Shown here one piece after another: positions 37,262 through 45,881 of a DNA stretch of 64,000 bases (position 1 is the first letter of the stretch; the number at the start of each line of letters is the position of its first letter). The stretch comes from Pontixanthobacter aquaemixtae (GTDB taxonomy: Bacteria; Pseudomonadota; Alphaproteobacteria; Sphingomonadales; Sphingomonadaceae). Both the position numbers and the translations under genes were made by a program. Below the pieces are notes generated by a model. It did no database searches. It was not told the origin of the DNA and saw only the letters and a program-made list of their open reading frames with translations. Where the stretch lies: NCBI RefSeq assembly GCF_009827395.1, contig NZ_WTYX01000001.1, positions 1,059,722 through 1,123,721 of the forward strand. The letters run 5' to 3'.

Positions 37262-38122
37262 GTGACCCACAATACAGACAGCACCGCCTCTGACGAGGCC
37301 CTTCTTCCGGGTCTCTATATCGTGGCCACGCCGATTGGCAATCTTGGTGACATAACATTGCGTTCGGTCGATGTATTGGGCCGGTGTGATGCCGTGGCCT
37401 GCGAAGATACGCGGGTGACCGGCAAATTGATGAGCCATTTGGGTATCAGCAAACCCCTATGGCGATATAACGATCACAGCGACGAAGCGGCGCGCGCCAA
37501 TCTGGTGCAGCGTATGCACGATCAGGCGGTTGTGCTGGTCAGCGATGCAGGGACACCGCTGATTTCCGATCCCGGTTACCGCCTGGTGCAGGATGCCCGC
37601 GCGGCGGGAATAATGGTGACGAGCCTGCCCGGTGCCTGCGCGGCGGTGGTGGGATTGACGCTATCGGGCTTGCCCAATGACAGGTTCCTGTTTGCCGGCT
37701 TCCTCCCGAGCAAGGAACAAGCCCGCGCGCGGGCATTGGAAGAATTTGCCGCCATCGATGCGACGCTGCTGTTCTATGAAACCGGGCCGCGCTTGGTAAA
37801 ATCGCTAACCGCTATCGACGCTGCCATGCCCGCGCGGCAGGTTTCCGTGGCTCGCGAGCTGACCAAAATGTTCGAAGAATGCCGTTCGGGCACCGCCGCC
37901 GGTCTGGCCGCTCACTATACCGACAATCCGCCCAAGGGAGAGATCGTGCTGATGGTCGGTCCGCCGCCGCAAAAGGATGCAAGCGCGTTTGATGTGGATG
38001 CCTTGTTAACCGAGGCTCTCAAGGCGGATAAGCCTTCGCAGGCTGCGGGAAAGATAGCCAAGGCAACCGGGCTGGATCGCAAAATGCTCTATGCCCGCGC
38101 GCTGGAATTGCGCGCCGGATGA
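37262..38122 (+). CDS. rsmI: 16S rRNA (cytidine-1402 2'-O)-methyltransferase
   Basis: The 286-residue enzyme methylates C1402 of 16S rRNA. It has the family motifs IVATPIGNLGDIT, VACEDTRVTGKL, SDAGTPLISDPGYRL and LPGACAAVVGLTLSGLP. The start is a GTG with a GAGAG box before it; the much longer upstream frame is antisense to the LpoA-like gene and not coding. It overlaps yraN by four bases. Confidence 0.95.
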   Translation: MTHNTDSTASDEALLPGLYIVATPIGNLGDITLRSVDVLGRCDAVACEDTRVTGKLMSHLGISKPLWRYNDHSDEAARANLVQRMHDQAVVLVSDAGTPLISDPGYRLVQDARAAGIMVTSLPGACAAVVGLTLSGLPNDRFLFAGFLPSKEQARARALEEFAAIDATLLFYETGPRLVKSLTAIDAAMPARQVSVARELTKMFEECRSGTAAGLAAHYTDNPPKGEIVLMVGPPPQKDASAFDVDALLTEALKADKPSQAAGKIAKATGLDRKMLYARALELRAG

Positions 38123-38469
38123 AACGCCAGCTTGCCGAGAAAAGCGGCCGCGATGGCGAAAGGCGGGCGGCAATCTGGCTCAAGCTGAAAGGGTGGTCGA
38201 TCCTTGCCGAAAGGCGCAAAACGCCGCTGGGCGAAGTCGATCTGATTGCCAGACGGGGCAATGTCGTTGCTTTCATCGAAGTGAAATGGCGCAAGCGCAA
38301 AGCCGATCTCGATCATGCGATTGACGAATACCGGCTGCAACGCGTTGCCGCGGCAGCTGAATCGATCGCGCATGAATATGCCACCAAGGGCGAAGATATC
38401 CGGATCGACGTGATGCTCCTTGCGCCCGGCGCTTTCCCTCGCCACATCGTCAATGCATGGCAGCCCTAA
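38119..38469 (+). CDS. yraN: YraN-family nuclease-like protein
   Basis: The 116-residue protein belongs to UPF0102/YraN, an Endonuclease-like PD-(D/E)xK fold. The core motif is GEVDLIARRGNVVAFIEVKW (D, then ExK). The biochemical role is not established. It is coupled to rsmI by an ATGA overlap and followed by gshB. Confidence 0.92.
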   Translation: MKRQLAEKSGRDGERRAAIWLKLKGWSILAERRKTPLGEVDLIARRGNVVAFIEVKWRKRKADLDHAIDEYRLQRVAAAAESIAHEYATKGEDIRIDVMLLAPGAFPRHIVNAWQP

Positions 38470-38494
38470 GTCTGCCGGTTTGGAGTAAGTGAGA

Positions 38495-39445
38495 ATGGCT
38501 TTGCGCGTTGCTGTCCAGATGGACCCGATGGAATCGATCAACATTGCGGGCGATTCCAGCTTCGCGATCATGCTGGCGGCGCAGGCGCGCGGGGCGCAGC
38601 TGTGGCATTACGATGTCCGCACATTGGCATACGACACCGGAAATGGCGCGCTGACGGCGCATGCGGCGCCGGTGACCGTCCAACGGGTAGAGGGCGATCA
38701 CTACACCATGGGCGAACATCGCCGCATCGACCTCGCCAAAGACATCGATGTGATCTTCATGCGGCAGGATCCGCCCTTTGACCTCGGCTATATCAGCGCG
38801 GCGCTGATGCTCGACAGGCTCAAAGGGACCACACTGGTCACCAATGACCCGCGCGAGGTGATCAACGCGCCGGAGAAGATGTTCGTTCTCGATTACGCGA
38901 AATTCATGCCGCCAACGCTGATTGCGCGCGAACTGAGCGATGTGCGCGCCTTTATGGAGACGCATGGCGCGGTCGTGGTGAAACCGCTGCACGGCAATGG
39001 CGGCAAAGCCATTTTCAAAGTCGATGCGGATGGCACAAACATTTCTGCTCTGTTCGAAATGTTCAACCAGACCTGGCCAGAACCGCACATGATCCAGCCT
39101 TTCCTTCCAGAAGTGTCGGAAGGCGACAAACGGATCGTGCTGATCGACGGGGAATTTGCCGGGGCGATCAACCGCAAACCGGGCGAGGGCGAGTTCCGAT
39201 CAAACCTCGCGCAGGGCGGCTATGCAGAGGCAGCTGATTTGACCGCGCGCGAGGAAGAAATCTGCGCCGCTATGGGGCCGGAGCTGAAGAAACGCGGCCT
39301 GTTGTTTGTTGGGATCGACGTGATCGGCGGCAAATGGCTGACCGAAATCAATGTGACATCGCCCACCGGCATTGTCGCGATCGACAAGTTCAATGGGACC
39401 GACACGGCGGGCAAAATTCTGGACGCGGTCGAGGCGCGTTTATAG
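38495..39445 (+). CDS. gshB: Glutathione synthase
   Basis: The 316-residue ATP-grasp enzyme joins gamma-glutamylcysteine and glycine. It shows FMRQDPPFDLGYI, the ATP-binding VVVKPLHGNGGKAIF and the metal-binding INVTSPTG. The start is the ATG giving MALRVAVQMDP, which has a GGAG box; a GTG six bases earlier is also possible. It follows yraN by 25 bases. Confidence 0.95.
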   Translation: MALRVAVQMDPMESINIAGDSSFAIMLAAQARGAQLWHYDVRTLAYDTGNGALTAHAAPVTVQRVEGDHYTMGEHRRIDLAKDIDVIFMRQDPPFDLGYISAALMLDRLKGTTLVTNDPREVINAPEKMFVLDYAKFMPPTLIARELSDVRAFMETHGAVVVKPLHGNGGKAIFKVDADGTNISALFEMFNQTWPEPHMIQPFLPEVSEGDKRIVLIDGEFAGAINRKPGEGEFRSNLAQGGYAEAADLTAREEEICAAMGPELKKRGLLFVGIDVIGGKWLTEINVTSPTGIVAIDKFNGTDTAGKILDAVEARL

Positions 39446-39488
39446 TCGCATCAGTGCGAAGCGATTTAGTCGCCACGCCAATGGCAAA

Positions 39489-40385
39489 CTACTTTTTCTC
39501 TCGGGGATGCGCGTCACGATAAGTGTCGAGCAAAGTCGCCGCATCGACTTTGGTATAGATTTGCGTGCTGCCAAGGCTGGCATGGCCAAGCAATTCCTGC
39601 AGGCTGCGCAGATCGGCCCCGGCGCCCAGCAAATGGGTGGCGAAACTGTGCCGCAGTGCGTGCGGGGTCGCGGTGGCAGGAAGGCCGAGGGCAATGCGCG
39701 CCTTGGCCATCGCTTTTTGCACCATTCCCTGGCTCAGCGCACCACCTTTCGCACCGCGAAACAGCGCCCCGTCGGCCTCAATCGGCCACGGGCATTCCTT
39801 GGTATATTCGGCCACGGCATCGCGAATGATCGGCAAAACGGGGACGATCCGCTGCTTGTTTCCTTTGCCGGTCACCGAGAGCGTTTCCCCCAGCGGGGCA
39901 TCGCGACCTTTGAGCGAAAGCGCCTCGGCAATCCGCAAGCCCGCACCATAGAGCAACAGCAGCACCGCCCGGTCGCGCGCGCCGATCCAGCCATCGCTCG
40001 CGCTTGCTTCGACCAGATCGGCGATATTGGTGGCATCGTCCGGGGTAACGGGGCGGGGCAGGCCCTTCTTGATTCGCGGCCCACGGATACGCGGCGCCGC
40101 GTTATCGCTGCCGCCGGTTTGCGCAAGAGCAAACCTGACCAGCGCCTTTATCGCCGATAGTTCGCGCGCGGTGGAGCTGTTGCTCAAGCCGTCCTGACGC
40201 CGGTCGGCCAGATGCAATCGGATCGCCGCGCTATTGAGCCCGGCAATCTGTTCCCAGTCCTTCAGCCCCTTGCGTTCGATCAGCAGATTTGCGGCGGACA
40301 GATAGGCGCGGACCGTATGCGGCGACCGCCGCCGCCCCTGAACCAGATGCGCTTCCCATTGTAACAACAATTCAGCCTTGCTCAT
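39489..40385 (-). CDS. xerC: Tyrosine recombinase XerC
   Basis: The 298-residue recombinase resolves chromosome dimers at dif together with XerD. Catalytic residues are visible as Arg in GAGLRIAEAL, Lys in GKGNKQRIV, His-x-x-Arg in HALRHSFATH, His in LLGHASLGS and the nucleophile Tyr in STQIYT. The N-terminal SAM-like domain is full length. It overlaps hemW by four bases, an arrangement seen in housekeeping XerC rather than phage integrases. Confidence 0.92.
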   Translation of the reverse strand: MSKAELLLQWEAHLVQGRRRSPHTVRAYLSAANLLIERKGLKDWEQIAGLNSAAIRLHLADRRQDGLSNSSTARELSAIKALVRFALAQTGGSDNAAPRIRGPRIKKGLPRPVTPDDATNIADLVEASASDGWIGARDRAVLLLLYGAGLRIAEALSLKGRDAPLGETLSVTGKGNKQRIVPVLPIIRDAVAEYTKECPWPIEADGALFRGAKGGALSQGMVQKAMAKARIALGLPATATPHALRHSFATHLLGAGADLRSLQELLGHASLGSTQIYTKVDAATLLDTYRDAHPREKK

Positions 40386-41533
40386 GCCGTCACCAGATCG
40401 CCATGGACCAATTCGCCAAGCAGCGCATCGAGCACCGGCATCCCGCGCGATGTGACGCCAAGACGCTCATTGCTCTGCCACACAAATCCCAAATCTTTCA
40501 GCATGCTCAGGCGGCTTTCATCGATGAGGTTGGCGAATGGTATGCCGAACCGTTCGCTCAGCAACGGTAGCGAAATTCCCTCGGCAAGCCGCAGCCCCAT
40601 CAGCAAAGCTTCCGAAGCCTGTGCAGCGGCTGAAAGCGGCGTTTCCTCACGCAGTCCATTGCCGCTGTGCTCGACCGCAGCCAGCCAGTTCTCCGGCTTT
40701 TTGTGACGCAATGTCGCTGCGGCGTTGCGCCGCCCATGCGCGCCGGGGCCTATCCCGCAATAATCCTGATACCGCCAATATGTCAGATTGTGGCGGCTTT
40801 CCTGCCCGGCGCGCGCGTGATTGCTGACTTCATAGGCGGGCATTTGTGCCTGCGCCGTCATTTCGCGCGTGACGTCAAACAGATCTGCCGCCGGATCATC
40901 GTCCAGCGGAGCAAACACGCCTCTGCGCACATCGGTGGCGAAGCGCGTATTGGGTTCGATGGTCAATTGATAGAGCGAAAGATGATCGGTGCCGAAGGAC
41001 AGCGCACGGGCAAGATCGGCGCGCCATTCGGCTTCACTCTGGCCGGGCAGCGCATAGATCAGGTCCAAACTGACCCTGCCGAAGTGCTTCTGCGCAACTT
41101 CCAATGCCGCCAATCCTTCATCCGCATCGTGCAACCGGCCCAGAAACTTCAGCGCCTCGTCGCGCAGCGATTGCAGGCCCAGCGACACCCGGTTGACCCC
41201 GGCAAGCGACAGATCGGCGAAATTGGCGGCCTCAACCGATGATGGATTGGCTTCAAGGGTGATCTCAATCTCGGGTGAAAAGCCCCACAGCCTCTCGGCC
41301 TCATTCAGCAGCGAACCCACCATTTCCGGCGGCATCAAGGACGGCGTGCCGCCGCCGAAAAAGATTGATTCCAGCGGTTCACCGCCGGCCAGCGCTGCCT
41401 CGTGCTGCATATCGCGCAGCATCGCGGCTTTCCAAGCATCATGGTCCACGCGATCACGGACATGGCTGTTGAAATCGCAATAGGGGCATTTCTTCAGGCA
41501 GAAAGGCCAGTGGATGTAGAGTGCGCGTGCCAC
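40382..41533 (-). CDS. hemW: Radical SAM heme chaperone HemW
   Basis: The 383-residue radical SAM protein has the CxxxCxxC cluster motif in FCLKKCPYCDFNSH, the FFGGGTPSLM segment and the C-terminal HemW domain. Its CxxxCxxC is followed by xF rather than the HemN end, so it is HemW (heme delivery) and not a coproporphyrinogen dehydrogenase. It overlaps xerC and is preceded by rdgB with 28 bases between. Confidence 0.9.
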   Translation of the reverse strand: MARALYIHWPFCLKKCPYCDFNSHVRDRVDHDAWKAAMLRDMQHEAALAGGEPLESIFFGGGTPSLMPPEMVGSLLNEAERLWGFSPEIEITLEANPSSVEAANFADLSLAGVNRVSLGLQSLRDEALKFLGRLHDADEGLAALEVAQKHFGRVSLDLIYALPGQSEAEWRADLARALSFGTDHLSLYQLTIEPNTRFATDVRRGVFAPLDDDPAADLFDVTREMTAQAQMPAYEVSNHARAGQESRHNLTYWRYQDYCGIGPGAHGRRNAAATLRHKKPENWLAAVEHSGNGLREETPLSAAAQASEALLMGLRLAEGISLPLLSERFGIPFANLIDESRLSMLKDLGFVWQSNERLGVTSRGMPVLDALLGELVHGDLVTA

Positions 41534-41561
41534 GGGGTAACCTTACAGGCGATTGGGCGCG

Positions 41562-42188
41562 TTAGCCAAATTGTTCGGCAACCAGCTTGGCAAAGGCATC
41601 GGCGCGGTGGCTCATCGCGTGTTTTTCTGCCGGATCGAGCTCCGCGAATGTCTGCTCGCGCCCCGCAGGCACAAACACCGGATCATAGCCAAAGCCCAGC
41701 GTGCCGCGCGGCGGCCAAGTCAGCGAACCGTCAACGCGGCCTTCATAGACCGCGCTGTCACCATCGGGCCATGCAATCGCCAGCACGCAGGAAAACCACG
41801 CATCGCGCGGGGCATCGGGGCCTTTTTCCGCCAGCATGCCTTCGACTTTGCCCATCGCCATATACCAGTCGCGGCCCGGCGCGCCTTCGAAATGCTGCCG
41901 CTCTGCCCAGTCGGCGGTGTAGACACCGGGGCGGCCATCAAGCGCCGCCACGGACATCCCGCTGTCATCGGCAAGCGAGACAATGCCAGATGCCTCCGCC
42001 GAAGCACGCGCCTTGATCAGCGCGTTTTCGACGAAGGTGGTGCCGGTCTCTTCCGGCTCGGGCAGACCGAGCGATCCCGCCGACAGGCATTTCATCCCAT
42101 GCGGCTCCAGCAAAGCGGAAATCTCTTTCAGCTTACCCGCATTATGCGTCGCGATCACCAGCGATCCGGAGCCGAGACGCCTGGTCAT
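41562..42188 (-). CDS. rdgB: XTP/dITP diphosphatase
   Basis: The 208-residue enzyme removes noncanonical purine nucleotides (dITP, XTP). It has [12 protein letters not shown] at the N terminus, [35 protein letters not shown] and a C-terminal [10 protein letters not shown]. It overlaps rph by four bases, a conserved arrangement. Confidence 0.95.
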   Translation of the reverse strand: MTRRLGSGSLVIATHNAGKLKEISALLEPHGMKCLSAGSLGLPEPEETGTTFVENALIKARASAEASGIVSLADDSGMSVAALDGRPGVYTADWAERQHFEGAPGRDWYMAMGKVEGMLAEKGPDAPRDAWFSCVLAIAWPDGDSAVYEGRVDGSLTWPPRGTLGFGYDPVFVPAGREQTFAELDPAEKHAMSHRADAFAKLVAEQFG

Positions 42189-42898
42189 TTTACCGCATCA
42201 AGTTGCGCCGCAAAAATGCCGTCGCAGCCGATTTTGGCGAGGCGCAGCAGGCGCAGAAGGCCTTCTTCGTCATAGGTTGCGCCTTCGGCGGTGGCTTGCA
42301 CTTCGGCGATTTGCCCTCCTTCGATCAGCACGAAATTGGCATCGGCATCGGCGTTGCTATCCTCTGCATAATCGAGATCGAGAACCGGCGTGCCCTGGTA
42401 AATGCCGCAGCTGATCGCAGCGACCTGTTTTTCAATCGGGTCTTGCTTGATATCGCCCGAAGCCATCAGCGAATTTACCGCCAAACGCAGCGCAACCCAT
42501 GCACCCGAAATAGATGCTGTGCGTGTGCCGCCATCGGCCTGGATCACATCGCAATCGAGAGTGATCTGGCGTTCGCCCAGCTTTTTCAGATCGACAACCG
42601 CGCGCAAGCTCCGCCCGATAAGACGCTGGATTTCCTGCGTCCGCCCGCTTTGCTTGCCGCGCGCTGCCTCGCGGCTGCCGCGTGTATGGGTGGCGCGTGG
42701 CAGCATCGAATATTCGCCCGTTACCCAGCCTTCGCCTTTGCCGCGCAGCCAAGGCGGAATCCGTTCTTCAACGCTCGCGGTGCACAATACGCGCGTATCG
42801 CCGCAACTGATCAGGCACGAACCTTCTGCATGTTTGGTAAAGCCGGTTTCGATAGTGATAGGGCGCATTTCATCGGGCGCACGGCCGGAAGGTCTCAT
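42185..42898 (-). CDS. rph: Ribonuclease PH
   Basis: The 237-residue phosphorolytic exonuclease trims tRNA 3' ends. Family motifs: the start MRPSGR, then [37 protein letters not shown] and [19 protein letters not shown]. The start is the ATG giving [10 protein letters not shown]; a GTG 36 bases upstream is also in frame. It is coupled to rdgB and divergent from hrcA. Confidence 0.96.
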   Translation of the reverse strand: MRPSGRAPDEMRPITIETGFTKHAEGSCLISCGDTRVLCTASVEERIPPWLRGKGEGWVTGEYSMLPRATHTRGSREAARGKQSGRTQEIQRLIGRSLRAVVDLKKLGERQITLDCDVIQADGGTRTASISGAWVALRLAVNSLMASGDIKQDPIEKQVAAISCGIYQGTPVLDLDYAEDSNADADANFVLIEGGQIAEVQATAEGATYDEEGLLRLLRLAKIGCDGIFAAQLDAVK

Positions 42899-42935
42899 TG
42901 GATTCTCCAGTGATATTTTCTCAAGGCCGTTCACC

Positions 42936-43030
42936 CTGAGCTTGTCGTTGGGTCGTCCTTACTATTTAATCCGGCAAAAGGAAGTGCGATGGTTGGGGTT
43001 GCACCCCGGCTTCTCTTGGGACAAGCTCAG
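42936..43030. repeat. Inverted repeat between rph and hrcA
   Basis: The 11-mer CTGAGCTTGTC (42936-42946) recurs as its exact complement GACAAGCTCAG (43020-43030), separated by 73 bases that contain a small hairpin GGGGT-TGC-ACCCC. The arm sequence is of the kind often seen between genes in Sphingomonadales. It occupies most of the divergent rph/hrcA gap and may affect transcription there. Confidence 0.6.
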
Positions 43031-43071
43031 CATGACCGGATAGTTGATGTAATTCTCGGTTGAAGATCGCA

Positions 43072-44115
43072 ATGCCAAACGTACCCCTCACAGAATTGAC
43101 CGACCGCGCGCGGGATATCTTTCGTCTCGTGGTCGAAGGATATCTGACCAATGGCACGCCGGTCGGTTCCAAGGCGCTGGCGGGGGAGGGGGGCGTTGAC
43201 CTGTCGCCCGCCTCGATCCGGTCCGTGCTCGCCGATCTGGAATCGCTCGGTCTGCTGGCGGCGCCGCATACCAGCGCCGGGCGGATGCCGACCGAATCCG
43301 GATTGCGCTTGTTTGTCGACGGGATGATGCAAGTAGCCGAACCGACCGTGGAAGAACGCGCGACAATCGAACAGCGGTTGCAAACCCCCGGGCCGATCGA
43401 GCATGCGCTGGAGGCCACAAGCTCGCTCTTGTCCGACATTACCGGGGCTGCGGGAATGGTTATGGTCCCGCAGCATGAGGTGCGGCTGAGCCAGTTGAGC
43501 CTGGTGTCGCTCGCTGCCGATCGCGCGCTCGCCGTGTTGGTGGGCGAAGATGGCAATATCGAAAACCGCGTGGTGGAACTGTCTGGCGGGGTCGATGCGT
43601 CTACGCTGGAACAGGCGTCCAACTATATCACCGCGCGGATCGGCGGGAAAACCCTGACCGAAGCGATTGCGGAAATCGAAAGCGAGATTTCTTCGGGCAA
43701 ATCCGCGCTTGATCGCGCCAGTCAGGATCTGGTCCAGCGCGGTTTGGCCGTGTGGAGCAAGGACACGGCGCAGCGCCCTGTGTTGATCGTGCGCGGTCAG
43801 GCGAACTTGCTGGATGACAGCGCGCTGGAAGATCTCGAGCGTGTGCGATCGCTGCTCGATGATCTGGAGAACAAGCAATCGGTTGCAAGTTTGCTTGAGG
43901 ACGCAAAAACCGCCGATGCGACGCGGATCTTTATCGGCGCGGAGAACCGCCTGTTCGCCTTGTCCGGTTCGTCTGTCATCGCCTCTCCCTATCGCGACCG
44001 CGAAGGCAAAGTGGTGGGAGTTTTGGGTGTGATTGGCCCCACGCGGTTGAATTACGCGCGGGTCGTCCCCATGGTTGATTTCACAGCCCGCTCGCTGGGC
44101 AAATTGATCGGATAA
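43072..44115 (+). CDS. hrcA: Heat-inducible transcription repressor HrcA
   Basis: The 347-residue repressor controls heat-shock genes by binding CIRCE. It has an N-terminal winged helix (TELTDRARDIFRLVVEGYL, then TPVGSKAL and SPASIRSVLADLE) and a GAF-like C-terminal part ending in GVIGPTRLNYARVVPMVDFT. The start is the ATG giving MPNVPLTEL; a TTG 12 bases upstream is in frame. No CIRCE was found within this gap, so its target is probably elsewhere (groESL). Confidence 0.95.
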   Translation: MPNVPLTELTDRARDIFRLVVEGYLTNGTPVGSKALAGEGGVDLSPASIRSVLADLESLGLLAAPHTSAGRMPTESGLRLFVDGMMQVAEPTVEERATIEQRLQTPGPIEHALEATSSLLSDITGAAGMVMVPQHEVRLSQLSLVSLAADRALAVLVGEDGNIENRVVELSGGVDASTLEQASNYITARIGGKTLTEAIAEIESEISSGKSALDRASQDLVQRGLAVWSKDTAQRPVLIVRGQANLLDDSALEDLERVRSLLDDLENKQSVASLLEDAKTADATRIFIGAENRLFALSGSSVIASPYRDREGKVVGVLGVIGPTRLNYARVVPMVDFTARSLGKLIG

Positions 44116-44125
44116 ATGGAACACA

Positions 44126-44731
44126 ATGACCGACGAAAACAAGCCGGACCCAAAGGGTGCCGAAGATAAAGATGCAGCCGTTGAAGAGGAACTGAAAGGC
44201 GTTCCTGAAGAATTTCTCGACGATGGTGGGGACGATGAAGCCGACGAGAAAGGCAGCGTGGAAGATGCGCTGGAGGCGCTGCGCGGTGATCTGGAAGCGG
44301 CGAAGCAGGAAGTGCTCTACGCCCGCGCGGAAACGCAAAATGTCCGCCGCCGGATGGAAAAAGACGTGGCCGATGCGCGCGCCTATGCCGCAACCGGCTT
44401 TGCCCGCGATATCCTGTCAGTGTCCGACAATCTTTCGCGCGCCATCGATGCGGTTCCGCAGGAACTGCGCGAAGACGACAAGATGAAAGGTCTTGTCGCG
44501 GGTATCGAAGCAACCCAGCGCGAGCTGGAGAAAGTTTTCGGCCAGCACGGCATCACTCGCATTCCGGCGATGGGCCTTCCGCTCGATCCCAACCACCATC
44601 AGGCGATGATGGAAGTCCCGACTGACGAACAGGAACCGGGAACCGTGGTGCAGGAAATGCAATCGGGCTTTATGATCAAAGACCGCTTGCTGCGCCCCGC
44701 CATGGTCGGGGTTGCGAAAAAGCCGGACTAA
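44126..44731 (+). CDS. grpE: Nucleotide exchange factor GrpE
   Basis: The 201-residue cochaperone releases ADP from DnaK. An acidic N-terminal tail precedes a long coiled coil (LRGDLEAAKQEVLYARAETQ) and the beta domain with ITRIPAMGLPLDPNHHQAM. It follows hrcA by 10 bases. Its stop overlaps the convergent zincin-like gene by four bases. In many alphaproteobacteria dnaK is not next to grpE, as here. Confidence 0.95.
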   Translation: MTDENKPDPKGAEDKDAAVEEELKGVPEEFLDDGGDDEADEKGSVEDALEALRGDLEAAKQEVLYARAETQNVRRRMEKDVADARAYAATGFARDILSVSDNLSRAIDAVPQELREDDKMKGLVAGIEATQRELEKVFGQHGITRIPAMGLPLDPNHHQAMMEVPTDEQEPGTVVQEMQSGFMIKDRLLRPAMVGVAKKPD

Positions 44732-45231
44732 GGCGCGCCGGGAAAATCGACCAGCAGGCTGTAGGCTTCGGGATCGCTGACGCCGGTCACGCGTAGTCCG
44801 TTGCGCAGCCAGAAGGCGTGTTTGACGATTTCGGCCTGTTGCTCGATCCCGTATTTGGTCAGCGGCCAGCCCGGTTTCAGGCTGTAATCATATCGGTCCC
44901 ACGGCATCCGGTTGAAAACCAGCCACCAGCGGCCCTTGGTCTGCGCCTGCCACACATGGACCATCTCGTGAATGAACAACCCTTGGCGGATCATTCCTTC
45001 GGTGGAGAAATCATCGCAATAGCTGTTGCCGCGCGGGTGGAAATGGATGTGCCCGCGCGGGGCCATGGTGACGCGGCGCGGTTGGAAGAACGCCCATTTC
45101 CGGCGGTGAATTCTGACCTCCGCATAATCAATCGCGGTGCCAAAGACCGTTTTGGCCAGCGCGATCTCGCCGGCAGTCAAAGGCCGCTCTCCGCCGACGG
45201 GGCAGGAATAGTTTGAAATCTGTCCCGACAT
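44728..45231 (-). CDS. Zincin-like protein with HExxH motif
   Basis: The 167-residue protein carries HEMVH at residues 88-92 in FIHEMVHVWQAQ, followed about 40 residues later by EQQAE, which could supply the third zinc ligand as in gluzincins. There is no signal peptide. Database entries of similar proteins are often called Vgr-related, but no spike domain is present. A peptidase role is plausible but not shown. It converges with grpE (four-base overlap). Confidence 0.65.
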   Translation of the reverse strand: MSGQISNYSCPVGGERPLTAGEIALAKTVFGTAIDYAEVRIHRRKWAFFQPRRVTMAPRGHIHFHPRGNSYCDDFSTEGMIRQGLFIHEMVHVWQAQTKGRWWLVFNRMPWDRYDYSLKPGWPLTKYGIEQQAEIVKHAFWLRNGLRVTGVSDPEAYSLLVDFPGAP

Positions 45232-45236
45232 TACGC

Positions 45237-45716
45237 CTAGCGGGCATCCCCCGCGGCCATGATATCAGCGGTGACCGTGGTCTTGTCGCCGCCTGCCTCG
45301 ATCAAAGTTACTTCGGTTTTTCCGCCAGCAGTCAGTTCGGGGGAAACACCCATCGCCATGATATGCTTGCCGCCCGGTTCGAAGGATACTTTCAGACCTT
45401 TGGTCAGGGCGACCGATTCAAGCGGAACCATCTGGATTTTATAATCCTTCTCCGCATATTCATGCATCATCGCTTCTTCGGCGCCATCGACATAAACCGC
45501 CGCAAGCGTGGCGTCTTTTTCGCCCTCATAGGCAATGTCGAGATAGATTGCCGCCGGATTTCCGCTGACCGCAGGCAGGATCATACGCGCGTTTTCCACG
45601 GTCAGCCCGGTAATTCCCTCGGGCGCCTGCGCCACTTCTTCGCTTTGTGATCCGCAAGCGGTCAGGCCAAGTGTTGCAATGGCAAGAGCCGCGCTCGCCA
45701 GAAACCGTGTTGTCAC
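45237..45716 (-). CDS. Copper chaperone PCu(A)C-like lipoprotein
   Basis: The 159-residue periplasmic protein has a lipobox-like end to its signal peptide (GLTACGS). The PCu(A)C copper site is seen as MMHEY, KIQM and GGKHIMAM, matching the Met/His pattern of the family that delivers Cu(I) to cytochrome oxidase. A GTG start was chosen because of the GGAG box 9 bases upstream; an ATG 33 bases earlier is also in frame. It is directly upstream of the zincin-like gene. Confidence 0.85.
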   Translation of the reverse strand: MTTRFLASAALAIATLGLTACGSQSEEVAQAPEGITGLTVENARMILPAVSGNPAAIYLDIAYEGEKDATLAAVYVDGAEEAMMHEYAEKDYKIQMVPLESVALTKGLKVSFEPGGKHIMAMGVSPELTAGGKTEVTLIEAGGDKTTVTADIMAAGDAR

Positions 45717-45765
45717 GTGTAATTCTCCATGCAGTAATTTGATGTGCAACTAGCTGCCGCAATCC

Positions 45766-45793
45766 CTTGTGCCAACAAAAACCGCACCTATAT
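45766..45793 (+). promoter_or_regulatory. RpoH (sigma-32) type promoter of dnaK
   Basis: CTTG (45766-45769), a 17-base spacer and CCTATAT (45787-45793) match the alphaproteobacterial RpoH consensus CTTG-N17-CYTATNT. It lies 88 bases before the dnaK start, in the gap to the divergent copper chaperone gene. Confidence 0.7.
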
Positions 45794-45881
45794 CCGCTGC
45801 ACAATCGAGCTGCCGAGTTGTTTCGCCAATCATGGGAAACACACAGAGCAGCGTCCAACATGAAGAGTAAATGGGGAAACC

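Noticed and set aside
39489-40385. Phage integrase
   Set aside because: Length, coupling to hemW and lack of phage genes or attachment sites fit housekeeping XerC.
42899-43071. CIRCE element before hrcA
   Set aside because: No TTAGCACTC-N9-GAGTGCTAA-like sequence could be found; only the CTGAGCTTGTC inverted repeat is present.
43027-44142. 371-codon minus-strand frame opposite hrcA
   Set aside because: Fully antisense to hrcA, which has clear domain motifs.
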